Of a stretch of 64,000 nucleotides of DNA, positions 33,901 to 44,868 are shown piece by piece (positions within the stretch are counted from its first letter, which is position 1; every line of letters begins with the position of its first letter). The DNA is taken from contig NC_134028.1 in assembly GCF_964204645.1 (NCBI RefSeq), positions 23,782,153 through 23,846,152 of the forward strand, written 5' to 3'. Source of the DNA: Tubulanus polymorphus. Taxonomy: Eukaryota; Nemertea; Palaeonemertea; Tubulaniformes; Tubulanidae. The notes under the pieces are model-generated. The model saw nothing but the letters and a program-made list of their open reading frames with translations. It did no database searches and had not been told where the DNA came from. Both the position numbers and the translations under genes were made by a program.

Positions 33901-36900
33901 ATGAAGAATAATATATAATGTATGATAAAAAGGCGAAGTCACCTTTAAGATATTCGGAAAGAACTTGAAGATGTGAGTTTTAAAGCACAACGTTTCCAGA
34001 TTGTCAATGATGAACATGACAGTATCAAACGCCACAGATGAGTTTCCGAACTGATTATAAATCACTTTATCGAAGTAAAAGTCAATGAATGGTTGTGGAT
34101 CGTAAACAACTGCTTCACCTAGAAATAAAGTAGAACCGACAACACAATACAATAGTACTTACAAGTGCGCAAACATGGATATAGAAAACATTGATATTTT
34201 TTCAACAACCGAAAAGTATTTCACAGATTATGATAGACAAAACTATACATAGACAAGAAACAAAATAGGACATTTTTTGGCAGCACCCTGGTAAAGAATA
34301 ATTCAAGAGAGGTGCGTTCAGTCCCTTCTTCACAAAGGACATTAAATAAAACAAACATCAAAACTAAGAGGCTGTCTGTATGCAGGCCTATGGCTTTACT
34401 TTGATGGTAAATACTGATATGACATGATGATATGAAATGAATTCGAAAAAATAAGACGAACGCTTTACCAATCTTTAGAAAATGTGATTTTGTCACACAG
34501 TCAGAGATACAGAGTTTTACTTACTGTGATTGAGAAAGAATTGTAATAAAGCGAGTAGAATTCGCGGTTGTGAAACATCCTGAGCTAGAACCAACTTCGA
34601 GTGTAGACGTTTCACAGTTTGAAATACTCGCGGAATCAAACACGTCTCCAACTTACAAATACTGTCCAGAATTGAAATGGCTTCAATCACAACCTATAGA
34701 AAGCAACGTGATACACCTTACACTGGACTGTGCAGTCACATCGAGATAGGTAGGTATATAAACTGAAATCTGTATATACTTACAGCATGCTGAACATCAG
34801 CATCTTGAAAAACTTTTGGCTCTACAATGAAAAGAATTCAGCATCTTTATACAGTGTGTTTCATAAAATGCACACCTCTTGAAAATCAACTGTTTACAGC
34901 ATTACTCTAATTTGAATTGAACTCCAACTCATGTGTGCTGAAGCATACATTCACGATTGGCCCAATCATTTCTTATTTTCAACAAACATACCAATGAATA
35001 TTATCACCTTAATTGAATTTCGATTAAAATTACAGGAAAGCTATAATCAGTTGATTTTTCATAGGTTGCACATTTTATAAAACGCACTGTACATCACAGG
35101 CTTGTCGACTTTTGGTGATGCTTGCTAATGCTTTCAATATGACAATTCCTTTCTGAAGATTATCAGATTTTACGCAATAAGTGTATGTTTTATTCAATTC
35201 TCATTGTACTTACTTCGTTCTGCTTGATCCATTACTCTAAAACAATAATCGATGATCGTTTCAAGGAATTCTTTGTTCACATTTTTAACATCGCTCATTT
35301 CCTGCTGCTGCAGCCAGACTTTTAATACGGAAAAGCTATGCACATTCAACAGTTGATCATCCGTGTAATATTTACCTATAAAAATAAAAGTAAAAAGATT
35401 TATATATTCTTTATTAGTACGCACTAGCAACATCGATATAGAGAAGCACAAAATCTATTTCAAAATTTTGACGAAAAGAAAGGAAATTCTTGCATACATT
35501 GAGGTAGAATACCAGTAACACAGAGAAATTCTTGGATTACGGTCTTTCATTTCATTTTCATTCAAAGTCTTAATCAAATGGAGTCAAGTATTACGCTGTC
35601 ACTGATTGTTTCTAAACGTGATCTGATTAAACTCAAATGTTGTCCTACCAACATTCAGAATGGTGAAGAAATCTCTGTTGAGTGAACCATCTATTTCTGT
35701 TACGGTCGATGGTTGGTCAGATTTTCCGAAGAAATTTCGTTTATAAGGATTCGATGCCTCTTCCAAACTCGCTTTCAGCAACCAATCGATAAAGAGACCC
35801 TCAATGATGTTAACTTGCTCTAGAAGATATTTCAAGAATCGGTTAAGAGCATGGATGACCTATCTTTAATGAAAATTTAAAAAACCCAGGACCCAGTTGC
35901 CCAGTCGTGACTTAGGTCCAAAGGTGGTTTTAAATCTGAACACTGGTCTGAACTTCTAAGAATGACTATAGATCTTGAATTTAAGCCACAATTTTCCAAA
36001 TGGCCCCAAAGTCTACCTTTTTTTAAGTTTTGTCCGTGTAGTACTGGCAATGAAGTGATCAGGGATAAAGCCCTTGATAATGTGTCCAGACTGAATCCTT
36101 GCGTAGAAACAATCCTGAAATTGTGGTGAATCATTATCAGTTAGTTTGGAGGCTGCCTCAACAAAGGTCTCAAAAAGTGGAATCACAAAGTATTGAGGCT
36201 ACTCTATCTTGGAAATGGTTTAAAGCCACACAATTTTCGTTTATCAACTTCGAGTCAAAAGGAAATCTATTCTTACCTTAGTAGCATTAGTATAAGAGTG
36301 TCAATTTGTTCCACAGGCTGAAATAAGAATATTTAATTTTGAGCAAAATATTTCTAGTTTATAGGCCCATAAATATTCTTTAATACGGTGGCTAAAACAA
36401 GTATGAATAAACATAGGATAACTATTTTCACACCTTCGAGGCAATGACATTCAGAACTTTTGATACATCATTTCTGCCTTCAGGTATTTCAATAGTTTTA
36501 CTCGGTATGTGTTGCAGTACAATTTGAATGCATGCATCCAAGAAAGGATTCCGTGATTCATGATGTTTGACTAGTGCCTTTACCAATACAGTGCCCAACT
36601 TCTTGGGAATGCTATAAAATATAAAGTTAGAATTGGGAGTCCTGTTGCGAAATATGGTGAAAAATAGCAAATAAGGACAAACATCACTAAACGTCACACA
36701 GCCGGAATACTTACCGGACATCTTGTCTAGTGGAGACAAGTAAAATAATTTGACGAAGGGATGTGATGCGTTCCGAATCATCTAAAGTTTCAAATGTTGC
36801 TGACAATGAATCCAGGTAAGATTTGATTTCAACTGTACTGAGGTTACTGAAAATATAGAAATATGCGACAATTCAACGGATATGCTATTCTAGCCCGCGG

Positions 36901-37123
36901 AGAATGTAGTCACCAGCAGGTGCTGCCACCTATGATGTCAAAACACAAACATCCGGCTATATCTACAGTTGGCATCAGGCTTCACTTATTTGCAAGTTTA
37001 TTCAAAGTTAAAAGAATAAATCCTTTGCTGTATGAGCCTATTTTAGTCATGACAACGAATAATATCGATGCAAAACGAAGACATTTACCTGGTTTGAGAC
37101 AATATAGTCGCAACGCCAGCCAT
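30954..37123 (-). CDS. AP5Z1: AP5Z1, AP-5 adaptor complex zeta subunit
   Basis: Nineteen minus-strand exons join in phase to 2286 nt, 761 aa (human 807): 37089-37123, 36715-36846, 36434-36611, 36277-36317, 36017-36114, 35649-35819, 35214-35375, 34784-34821, 34525-34693, 33943-34118, 33776-33859, 33259-33443, 33030-33116, 32553-32675, 32319-32451, 31780-31962, 31353-31510, 31130-31177 and 30954-31038. Diagnostic blocks are VTEIDGSLNRDFFTILNVG, YYTDDQLLNVHSFSVLKVWL, VLHTLLDLPCMTAGLE and VWIVGEYASQAYDSRC. The protein is an all-helical solenoid that, with the other AP-5 subunits and the SPG11/SPG15 proteins, acts in late-endosome-to-Golgi retrieval. The start codon lies in CAAGATGGCTGG. Divergent from NUDT1, 459 bp apart. 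Exon 6 uses the acceptor TCTTCTAG at about 35820. Confidence 0.94.
31990..32248. repeat. MITE, AGGGTG/CACCCT family, in an AP5Z1 intron
   Basis: It opens AGGGTGATGACTTGCC, followed by TTCCCTGACTATTCCCTGAC, and ends TTCTAGATAAATGGCCACCC. The same internal TTCCCTGAC..GATTTC(C/T)AGATAA signature occurs at 51154-51395 in HGS. Confidence 0.7.
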
Positions 37124-37131
37124 CTTGAATT
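37116..37131 (-). promoter_or_regulatory. YY1-like motif over the AP5Z1 start codon
   Basis: The minus strand reads TTCAAGATGGCTGGCG around the initiator, equivalent to the AIMP2 start. Confidence 0.45.
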
Positions 37132-37582
37132 GCGGCGACGAAACCGGAAACCCGTCTATTATTACTGCTCTGACCTATTTGTTTTGATGCTGGGAATTTC
37201 GGTGCTTCTGACGTAATTGTGGGAAAGCCGGGTAAAAGCGCGACAAATTTCCAGACTTGAAGCCCAGTAAGTAACTAATCTTATCGTTGGTAAAAACAAC
37301 TACCAACCACAGGCGCCGGGTCACTGACAATTAGTGTCAGTGATGCGGTGACTGACTGAAAAAGAAGTAGTGTTGGCAATCCTGAATGCGGGTCAGTATA
37401 TTATAATATTGTTGACATCTTTCTAACTAACACTAACTAACTATAGTATATTCCAATTATTATCATTTTGTCATTCATACTGGTTTTAATCATTGACTAT
37501 CAATTGTGACCAAAGTCCCTGTGGCTGTGGTGTGATATTCTGATTCTATTCTAACTAAGGACCAAGGTTCGAAACTTCAAGA
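37124..37582. promoter_or_regulatory. Shared AP5Z1/NUDT1 intergenic promoter region
   Basis: 459 bp between divergent start codons, containing both 5' UTRs. No TATA box stands out. Confidence 0.5.
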
Positions 37583-38263
37583 ATGACGACCAGAAAACTG
37601 TTAACATTGGTGATGGTTCGTAGACCAGCCGAAATATTATTGGGAATGAAAAAAAGAGGATTTGGTGAAGGTCGATGGAATGGATTTGGTGGGAAGGTTC
37701 ACCCCGGAGAGACTGTAGTGGATGCTGCGAAAAGGTTTCGAAATGATAAATCCAAAAATAAAGTCTGGCATGATAGCCGAACCCGAGGCCCTCCCAGCCC
37801 ACACTCCTCAAATATAACATGTTTGCTTTGTTTTCCAGAGAGCTGCACGAAGAGAGTTCCCTGATTGTCGACAAACTCGACGAAATCGGTCTTTTAACAT
37901 TTGAATTTGTCGGTGATTCGACGTTGTTGGAAGTGCATGTGTTCACTACTACGCAATTTAAAAATGAGCCCGAAGAATCTGAAGGTATGATTCCTTGTAA
38001 ATCGACATCCCATACTGTCATGATACATCCATTCTACTGTTTTTTTTTGGGACTATTTTTCAGAAATGCGTCCTCGATGGTTTTCGACCGAGCGAATTCC
38101 TTTCGACGAAATGTGGCCAGATGATCGTTACTGGTTTCCGTATTTACTGAAAGGCATCAAATTTAAAGGTTATTTTAAATTCGAAGGACACAATAAAATT
38201 TTAGACTATACGCTGAATGAAGTGGAATCATTGAACTTTTCCAATAAATTGTTCCATGGATAA
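37583..38263 (+). CDS. NUDT1: NUDT1/MTH1, oxidised purine nucleotide hydrolase
   Basis: Three exons (37583-37734, 37839-37984, 38064-38263) give 498 nt, 165 aa (human MTH1 156). It hydrolyses 8-oxo-dGTP, 2-OH-dATP and related nucleotides to monophosphates and keeps damaged bases out of DNA. The Nudix box spans G37 to L59 ([20 protein letters not shown]) and is split by intron 1; the catalytic E52, E55 and E56 are present. The usual Gly of the EExGU end is Ser58. Substrate-pocket WPDDRYWFP and [16 protein letters not shown] match the MTH1 branch rather than other Nudix proteins. Convergent with NAF1; the stop codons are 233 bp apart. Confidence 0.95.
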
Positions 38264-38496
38264 TCCTCCTCTCAAAGATCTTTTATCTCAATCTGCATTT
38301 CCCATTGTGTTCAAACTCCTCAAGCAAAAATACAAAATGAAGAATCTCTTTCTTTTCTGTATAACTTTCGTTTTTTATTGCGATCATGTAGAAATACTCT
38401 TTCCCAGTTTTTATACGCGAAATAAAACGACTTTTATATATTTTTCGAAATTAATCGTAAATGCTTTTCGTAGCGGTATTTTACTAGTTTTACCGA

Positions 38497-41400
38497 TTAT
38501 CTCGGAGGATAATTATACGACGGTTGGATTCCGAATTGAGGTTGCGAGAAACCCTGCCGAGGAGGGTAACAATAAGACTGATGCTGCGGTGGAGGTCCAC
38601 GCGGAGGCCAACAATTCTGATTATAAATTGTCTGTGGTTGCATTTGAGGCCCAGGTGACATCCAGTATGGCTGTTGAGAGTATGTTTGCGGTGGCGGGGG
38701 TGGGGGCTGGCTGATCCTTTGATTAGTGTTGTATGGAGAATGTGGTGGCCATCTAGTTAATCCAGGCTGTTGAGGCCTCATAGGGGGAGCCTGCTGTCTC
38801 CAATTATGTTGCGGAGCGCGACTGGGTCTTTGCTGGTGATAATTAGCTCCTGTGCCTTGCCACGGATGACGAAATCCTAAAATATGAGAAGGATAGAGTT
38901 TAAAAATATCTCGAAATTCGAAGCCATGAAGTGTAAGGAATTCTATGTACCTGGATGAAATACGGGCTGATGACTTTGTTGAGGATATTCTTCACTGCTG
39001 CAATATAAGAAATATTTGTTTTTAATATCGTTCCACCTGCGCTACTCTAAGGAAACAGCCAAATTGTGCATTCACTAAAACAATACTTCTCAATCCTGTT
39101 GTAGGAAATGCTAGGATATTTACCCAGGTTGTGTATTCGCTGAATTCTGTTGATTCGCGTGTTTTTTCCTCGGTCTTCGACGTGATTTCTGATTGGAAGC
39201 ATCACCTTCATTTCCCGCCTCAGAGTTAATAGGATTCCTCGCTTCCTTCAAAGCTCTCTTAGCCATTTTTTCCTGTTCATCGTCGGAATAATCTACAAAC
39301 TGGAATAGAAAAGAGATTACAATTAAAGCATCCGTTCATAGAACTATTCCTAAACAACTCGAACCTTACAGTGTGCTGGCAAGACTCCCGTGGTGAGGTT
39401 AAATGAATAATCCAATAGGGTTAGTCTCGGGAAACCGAGATCCAAGCGACATAACAAACAAACAAATTTATGTTTTACCTTTGGTGGGGGTTCGTTGTTA
39501 TTTTCCCAAGATGCATCGGAACCTTTCATTCTGAAATCAAACAAGTTGTTCACCTACAATCATTGTTCGTAAAAAACAAAGAGACTTTACCCAAATCCCT
39601 TCCCTTATATATATTTAAAGCACAAAGTATTTTTCATTTTGTAAAATCTCGTAATAATATTTAAAATATTCTGTAAAACAAAATATATTATGGTTCTTTG
39701 ACTGATGCACATGACTGCTGATTCTGGGACATTAAAGCAGTCCTTAAAAGGACTAATGATGAATCCTGAAGAGGATTTATGTTCAGAGGACCGAGTTCTA
39801 ATCTTCCATCGATTCATCAGCCAGACAGATTCGTCTAAGTTCATCCATCTCTTCGGCTTTCTTCTTAGCGTATTCGTAATAGACGAATCTCATTCCTTCC
39901 AGGGTTGAAATCTGTATTTTCCGACTCAGGTAACACGACCGTAGACTTCCACTTTCGCTAGCTCTCTTCATTTGTACGTCGAGTCGAGCCAGCTTCTGGT
40001 CGATCAAAATCACTTTCTGGCAAGCGGCTTGAAAACGTTTCTCGGTCTCGAAGAAGTTTTCGACGGCTGTTTCGTAATCCATGTTTGAATGTTGTGGTTG
40101 TTATTTGTTGTGTATCAACAGTGAACGTTTGATGCAACTTCAAGATTTCACCAAGAATTTATACCTTATTTGTCATGTTGACATATTCAGAGGGCATCTC
40201 ATCCTATGACATGCTGTCACTAATTTACACTACTCTAATCAATGGACATTAATTACATAGTTACTCATCATGGTGGGTTTTGACTAATTAGTCATAGACC
40301 AAAATTAAATAGATAATTAGTCACCAGGAGTGATGAGTAAGATTGATTTTAATTGCAACGTTTGATTAGATATGATATGATTAGTGACAGGATGTCAGAG
40401 AATGAGATGCCCTCCGAATAATTTCTCTGTCAAGTGACAAATAAGGTATAAAATATTGACGAAATCTTGAAGTTGCATCAAACGTTCGCTGTTGATACAC
40501 AACGAGTAACAACCACAACATTCAAACATGGATTACGAAACTGCCGTTGAAAACTTCTTCATGACAGAGAAACGTTTTCAAGCCGCTTGCCAGAAAGTGA
40601 TTTTGATCGACCAGAAGCTGGCTCGACTCGACGTACAAATGAAGAGAGCTAGCGAAAGTGGAAGTCTACGGTCGTGTTACCTGAGTCGGAAAATACAGAT
40701 TTCAACCCTGGAAGGAATGAGATTCGTCTATTACGAATACGCTAAGAAGAAAGCCGCAGAGATGGATGAACTTAGACGAATCTGTCTGGCTGATGAATCG
40801 ATGGAAGATTAGAACTCGGTCCTCTGAACATAAATCCTCTTCAGGATTCATCATTAGTCCTTTTAAGGGCTGTTTTAATGTACCAGAATCAGCAGTCGTG
40901 TGCATCAGTCATAAAACCCACCAGTAAAAAAATAATTTGAAATTTGCAGCTTAATCGGAAATGAACCAAAGTTAAATTTCAAAAGCTACAAAAACTGAAT
41001 ATGTTTCTCATCAGACCATTGTTACTTGCAGAGGTGATGATGGACGCACACATTTTATCAGTATTTTCAGGATTAAATGCTATGCAACTTTATTGTCCCA
41101 AAAATGAATCTACAACCTATCTAATTTGCCAGATACAAGTCTAAATTTTTCAAATCAGATTCGAGGTGAACACAAAATTTTGAAGAACCAAGATAGAAAT
41201 ACTACTTCACTTACTGTTTGAGTTGATTCATGAAGATGTAGTGCGTATACTGTGTTAATGTAGGTGCACAGTAAACTGCAGTTCCAATAGAAATACCGCT
41301 ATCATCGATCTGATCCGTGCTGTTGAAACGAATCGAATACAGAGGCGCTATGACAGGTCCAAATGTTTCGAATACCTAGAATAGAAGTTCAATTCTGATT

Positions 41401-43400
41401 ACCGTAATTGAGTATTCTGCTCAAATTAGGGTCTAAAGGAGTCTTAAGCTTTAAAAGCATTTTTCCATTTTAGAAGGAGTTTAAAACTTTAAAGGAATCA
41501 AGGAGTTGTAGGGACACTGTTATTTACCTGGCCAATCGGTTTTTTATTCTCATAGAAGAGAATAGAGTCAGCATCAAGAGCAGGGGTGTTCTGATGAGCT
41601 TGAACTATCACTGAAATGGAGATATGATTTAATCAGTGGTCACTTGAAATGGCAGTGACCAAAAATAGTTTCTCAAATCTTTTGTGCAACCAGTTTGACA
41701 AGAACTTACCGAGAATGCCGACAATTCCACTAACTTGACCGAGTTGAATCATAGTGACATCATCAGGTAGTTCAATGTGTAGTTCCTCAATAGCTGGCAG
41801 ATCCTGAATCAACAATTTATAAATATGTAATAAATGAATGTTCAAAGGGGCTATCCGTAAATGACGTCCACGGCACATAAAATTCCAAAATTTTAAGCCC
41901 CCATGTCCACATTGCACTAACTCCCCCTCCCCTTGTCCATCGGGCAAAAAGGCAATTAAATACATCGCATATCCAGTCATGCAAAATGCTTTTCTCCATT
42001 TACTTAATCATTTATTATACACTGGACTACAATTTGTTATTGCACACATTATCCTAAAAACATCTCTTGAACTAAGGCGGTAACGTTAGAGAACACAGCC
42101 TATATATCATTATCCATATAAGATGTCCCATTGCACCTGTCCCCTTACAGAACCATATTCGCATCCAAACAATCCATTTCCTCCTCCCAAACTTTAATTT
42201 TCTTAATCAGACAATACATTTTGCTAGTCTTAACTTTTCCAACTTACGCAGAATTAACAGTACACTGTACTTCAGACTAGGCTATATGAAGCAGGCTTTG
42301 ATTAGTTAAAGTATAACTCACCTCTGGAAGAAGTTCTCCGCGTGTCCTCACCGGTTGTTTTCTAACCTCAGTCGGATCCGGCGTCGAATTACGATCTTCA
42401 TCATCATCTCGGCCGCCATCGTTATCGTGATCCCTGTCGCCGTGGGCTACGACTACGACTGAGGACGACGACGAATCGGAGGATGAATCAGAGTCGTATT
42501 CGGCACTTTCCGAATCGGAATCCGTCTGAACTTCGTAATCCGTTAAACGGTATTTATCACGTTTCATAGCGACCGTATTCAATCCCGAATCATCTTCAAT
42601 TATTGAAATATCATCATTTTCTCTATTCTCAACTTTCCCATTCTTATAATTCGCTTCTTCGACTATTTTAGTAATTACACAATCGTCATTAGATCTTGTA
42701 GTATTGACAATCATATTCTCATCGATTTCTCCATTCATTTCATTAGTCACCAGTTCACACTTCTCCCCCTCCTCAGTATTCAATGTAGATTTTTCGATAA
42801 TTTTATTTTTGCCGAAATCGTCTTTCTCCGCTGGATCACAATGTGTTTGCATTTCAACTGTTGTTACAATGTCGTTGACATTATGTTTGTGAATTTCGTC
42901 GTGAACTGTTTCATGGATATTAATTTGCTTGCGATCGGGACCAGCATCAGCATTATTATTAGTTGCGGATTCCTCCATACTAACTGATTTGATATCTTCA
43001 GTTGATTCTGTATCTCCAACCATGAAATGCCCTTCACCTTCAGGGTCTGAGGACCTATAGTGAAACGATCAACTATAATATTCTTAACAAAAACAGTGGA
43101 ATTAACGGTTTTGGGATGTAAATAGTGCAACAGTGTAGACGAAACGCAAATTTAAAGCGATCTTTTAAGATAAATATGTTAACTTTTTCAGTTTTAACTT
43201 CAGTAGTTCCACAGAGAGACTTACATTTTCAAATTGATAAGAGACAATACCAATGCCTTAAAATACCAGGATAAAAGAGCCTATTTGCAATAAACCACAC
43301 ACGTGCCTGAAATTGGATTGAATTGATTTTCAAGAGAATTGTGGAGCCATCCAGTGTATTCTTCACCGATGATATTATTCGAATCACTTTCTCCTTGCAT
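38497..43400 (-). CDS. NAF1: NAF1, H/ACA snoRNP assembly factor
   Basis: Nine minus-strand exons give 1824 nt, 607 aa: 43303-43400, 42322-43054, 41710-41803, 41528-41610, 41215-41375, 39479-39530, 39124-39299, 38951-38997 and 38497-38876. The Gar1-like core starts near residue 278 (LPAIEELHIELPDDV, LGQVSGIVGILVIVQAH, FETFGPVIAPLYSIRFNS, YTHYIFMNQLKQ). The conserved GSDASWENNNEPPP and FVDYSDDEQEK follow, then a Pro/Gln/Tyr-rich tail. Upstream is a long acidic, Ser/Asp-rich region. NAF1 loads box H/ACA snoRNPs and telomerase RNP in the nucleus before GAR1 replaces it. Intron 5 (1.68 kb) contains the palindromic gene pair. Exon 1 and the start are the least certain: donor CAC-GTGTGT, chosen because the phase fits. 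Confidence 0.9.
39739..39777 (-). terminator. Double 3' hairpin of the left palindrome gene
   Basis: On the minus strand, about 20 nt after the stop, AATCCT-CTTC-AGGATT (39762-39777) is followed by AGTCCT-TTTA-AGGACT (39739-39754). Both have 6-bp stems and 4-nt loops, as in histone mRNA 3' ends. No AATAAA is seen in the next 100 nt. Confidence 0.45.
39798..40082 (-). CDS. Intronless 94-aa protein, left palindrome arm, unknown function
   Basis: A single-exon ORF of 94 aa opens with MDYETAVENFFETEKRF and ends LADESMED. It is predicted to be almost entirely helical, with heptad-like charge pattern (KVILIDQKLARLDVQMKRA) and an aromatic MRFVYYEYAKKKAEEMDEL segment. There is no signal peptide or membrane segment. 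It differs from the right-arm gene at only two residues (E versus M at residue 12; E versus A in the KKKA-EMD stretch), consistent with selection or arm-to-arm conversion. A TATAAA lies about 78 bp upstream (minus strand, near 40159). It lies within a NAF1 intron on the same strand as NAF1. I do not recognise the family. Confidence 0.72.
   Translation of the reverse strand: MDYETAVENFFETEKRFQAACQKVILIDQKLARLDVQMKRASESGSLRSCYLSRKIQISTLEGMRFVYYEYAKKKAEEMDELRRICLADESMED
40083..40527. promoter_or_regulatory. Mirror-image bidirectional promoter of the palindrome genes
   Basis: 445 bp between the two divergent starts. GGTATAAA occurs on each side about 75-80 bp from the ATG (TATAAA at 40447-40452 on plus; the mirrored copy near 40159 on minus). 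The 5' leaders (CTTGAAGTTGCATCAAACGT) are almost identical. Confidence 0.6.
40528..40812 (+). CDS. Intronless 94-aa protein, right palindrome arm, unknown function
   Basis: The twin of the minus-strand gene at 39798-40082, opening MDYETAVENFFMTEKRF. It is intronless with a TATA box about 78 bp upstream of the ATG and a double hairpin after the stop. It is transcribed antisense to NAF1. Two nearly identical intact frames in inverted orientation argue that the ORF is a real gene rather than chance. Confidence 0.72.
   Translation: MDYETAVENFFMTEKRFQAACQKVILIDQKLARLDVQMKRASESGSLRSCYLSRKIQISTLEGMRFVYYEYAKKKAAEMDELRRICLADESMED
40833..40871 (+). terminator. Double 3' hairpin of the right palindrome gene
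   Basis: AATCCT-CTTC-AGGATT (40833-40848) begins 21 nt after the stop, and AGTCCT-TTTA-AGGGCT (40856-40871) follows. The single difference from the left copy turns an A-U pair position into a G-U wobble, so the stem is kept. The spacing from the stop is that of replication-dependent histone stem-loops, though the sequence does not match the GGYYCTTTTCAGRRCC consensus and no purine-rich HDE is evident. Confidence 0.45.
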
Positions 43401-43597
43401 ATAGAAATGTAGAATTGATTCTTGAATATAAGATTTGTGAAATCGGAACAGAAGAATGCGATACCTTGAATTATCTATCAAATTTTGAAATGAAAATAAT
43501 GGAAAAGTGAATGACCTTCACCTTTACTCATGCTGCAATACACTTCCTGGTTCTGAATTTTAGGATTTCGTAAGATAAAACAACCCTAAAAGACACG
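43401..43597. promoter_or_regulatory. Shared NAF1/TIMM23 promoter region
   Basis: Only 197 bp separates the divergent start codons (if the NAF1 start is right), so the promoter must be compact and shared. Confidence 0.45.
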
Positions 43598-44868
43598 ATG
43601 GACCAACAAAAGGGAGGATTTTTTGGAAGCTTCGGAGGGCGTGATCAATCAGCCAATATACCTGGTAAATAAATCTAATTTCAGTTTCGAACTTTATTGA
43701 TAAAACGGTTTTCTGTTGCCGAATTTTATTTGTTGGACGAACTAAGTATCGAATGAAACAGTTGGGTTTTTAATTCTTTGCAGTTACATCAACGCCGAAT
43801 TCTGTGATGTCACCATATCTTAATTTCGATCCCGCATATATTGGCCCGGTAAGTTTCTACCAATGATTCCGTGCAAAGTTTTGCGAGGAAAAATAAAATT
43901 TAACATATTTCCATCTTTTCAGAGTCCTGGATCAGAGTTTATATTTCCGGAGGGTGCCAGCGCGAAGAGAGGACGATTTGAATTAGCGTTTTCACAAATC
44001 GGAGGTTCAGTAATTGTCGGAGCCGGATTCGGAGGCGTTAATGGATTTTTTCACGGTTTAAAAGAAGTGAAAGCGAATCAATTAACCGGAGCTGTCAGAC
44101 GAACTCAGATGTTGAATTTTATCGCCAAACAGGGCGCGTCTTCGGCGCAATCGTTAGGAGTTATAGGTATGTGAGGCTGTCTAATACGAGATGCTTGGCT
44201 CTGACTGGAATAGATGATGGTAATTTTGTATCTATTTTCAGCGTTAATGTATAGTATATTCGGAGTAATAATCAGTTATGGTCGAGGTGTAGAAGATGAA
44301 GCGAACACCGTCACAGCTGGAACTCTCACTGGTCTACTTTACAAATCTTCAGGTAGATATCAATTTTCTCCATAAGCCAGGATTTTAGTGGGGCTCAGTT
44401 CATTCATGTTGCAGTAGCAAAGTTTTGGAACTCTCCGTGAAGATAGAAAATTTAAGCTGTATTTGTATTTGCACAATATGCTGTTTTTCATAACGATCTG
44501 AAAATAAATGTAGTTTTTCTAACTTAAAGACATTGTAAGCATTGATTGGTTTTAACTTGGGAAGGCAGCAGATATTTTGATAAGAGGTGGCTTATTTTCA
44601 GAGGGGTGAATGTTTAAGTGAGGGGTGGCTGCACTGATAGGGATTGCAGTGTGGCTGCACTGATATCTTGTAGGGATTACTGGATATAAATGCTGGCACA
44701 ACGGTTGCTATTTTCTCTACTCCCCATTCACTGTATTATCATTGTTACATCAATTTTGCAGCTGGCTGGAAGAAATGCGCTCGTGCCGGTGGTATTGGAT
44801 TCGGATTAGCATCTGCTTACTGTTTATTCATGAGCAAAGACAAAGTTAAAGACATGATGAATAGCTGA
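43598..44868 (+). CDS. TIMM23: TIMM23, inner-membrane protein translocase channel
   Basis: Five exons (43598-43664, 43784-43848, 43923-44166, 44242-44352, 44762-44868) give 594 nt, 197 aa (human 209). The intermembrane-space N-terminus has the conserved SPYLNFDPAYI segment. The Tim17/22/23 four-helix core follows (GRFELAFSQIGGSVIVGAGF, QGASSAQSLGVIALMYSIFG, RGVEDEANTVTAGTLTGLLY, AGGIGFGLASAYCLF). It forms the presequence import channel of the mitochondrial inner membrane with TIMM17 and TIMM50. A poly(A) signal AATAAA lies at about 45057. Head-to-head with NAF1 and convergent with TK1. Confidence 0.95.

Larger units (their letters stand above)
39700..40911. repeat. 1.2-kb near-perfect palindrome in NAF1 intron 5
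   Basis: Left arm (about 39700-40290) and right arm (about 40320-40911) are inverted copies, covering coding sequence, promoters and 3' regions. The inner spacer is also partly inverted (TTACTCATCA..ACTAATTA on both sides), leaving a centre of only about 25 bp near 40293-40317. Coding parts are the most similar; the central part is diverged. Confidence 0.88.

Noticed and set aside
38256-38714. 152-codon plus frame downstream of NUDT1
   Set aside because: It overlaps the NAF1 terminal exon in antisense; its apparent composition mirrors the Pro/Gln-rich NAF1 tail.
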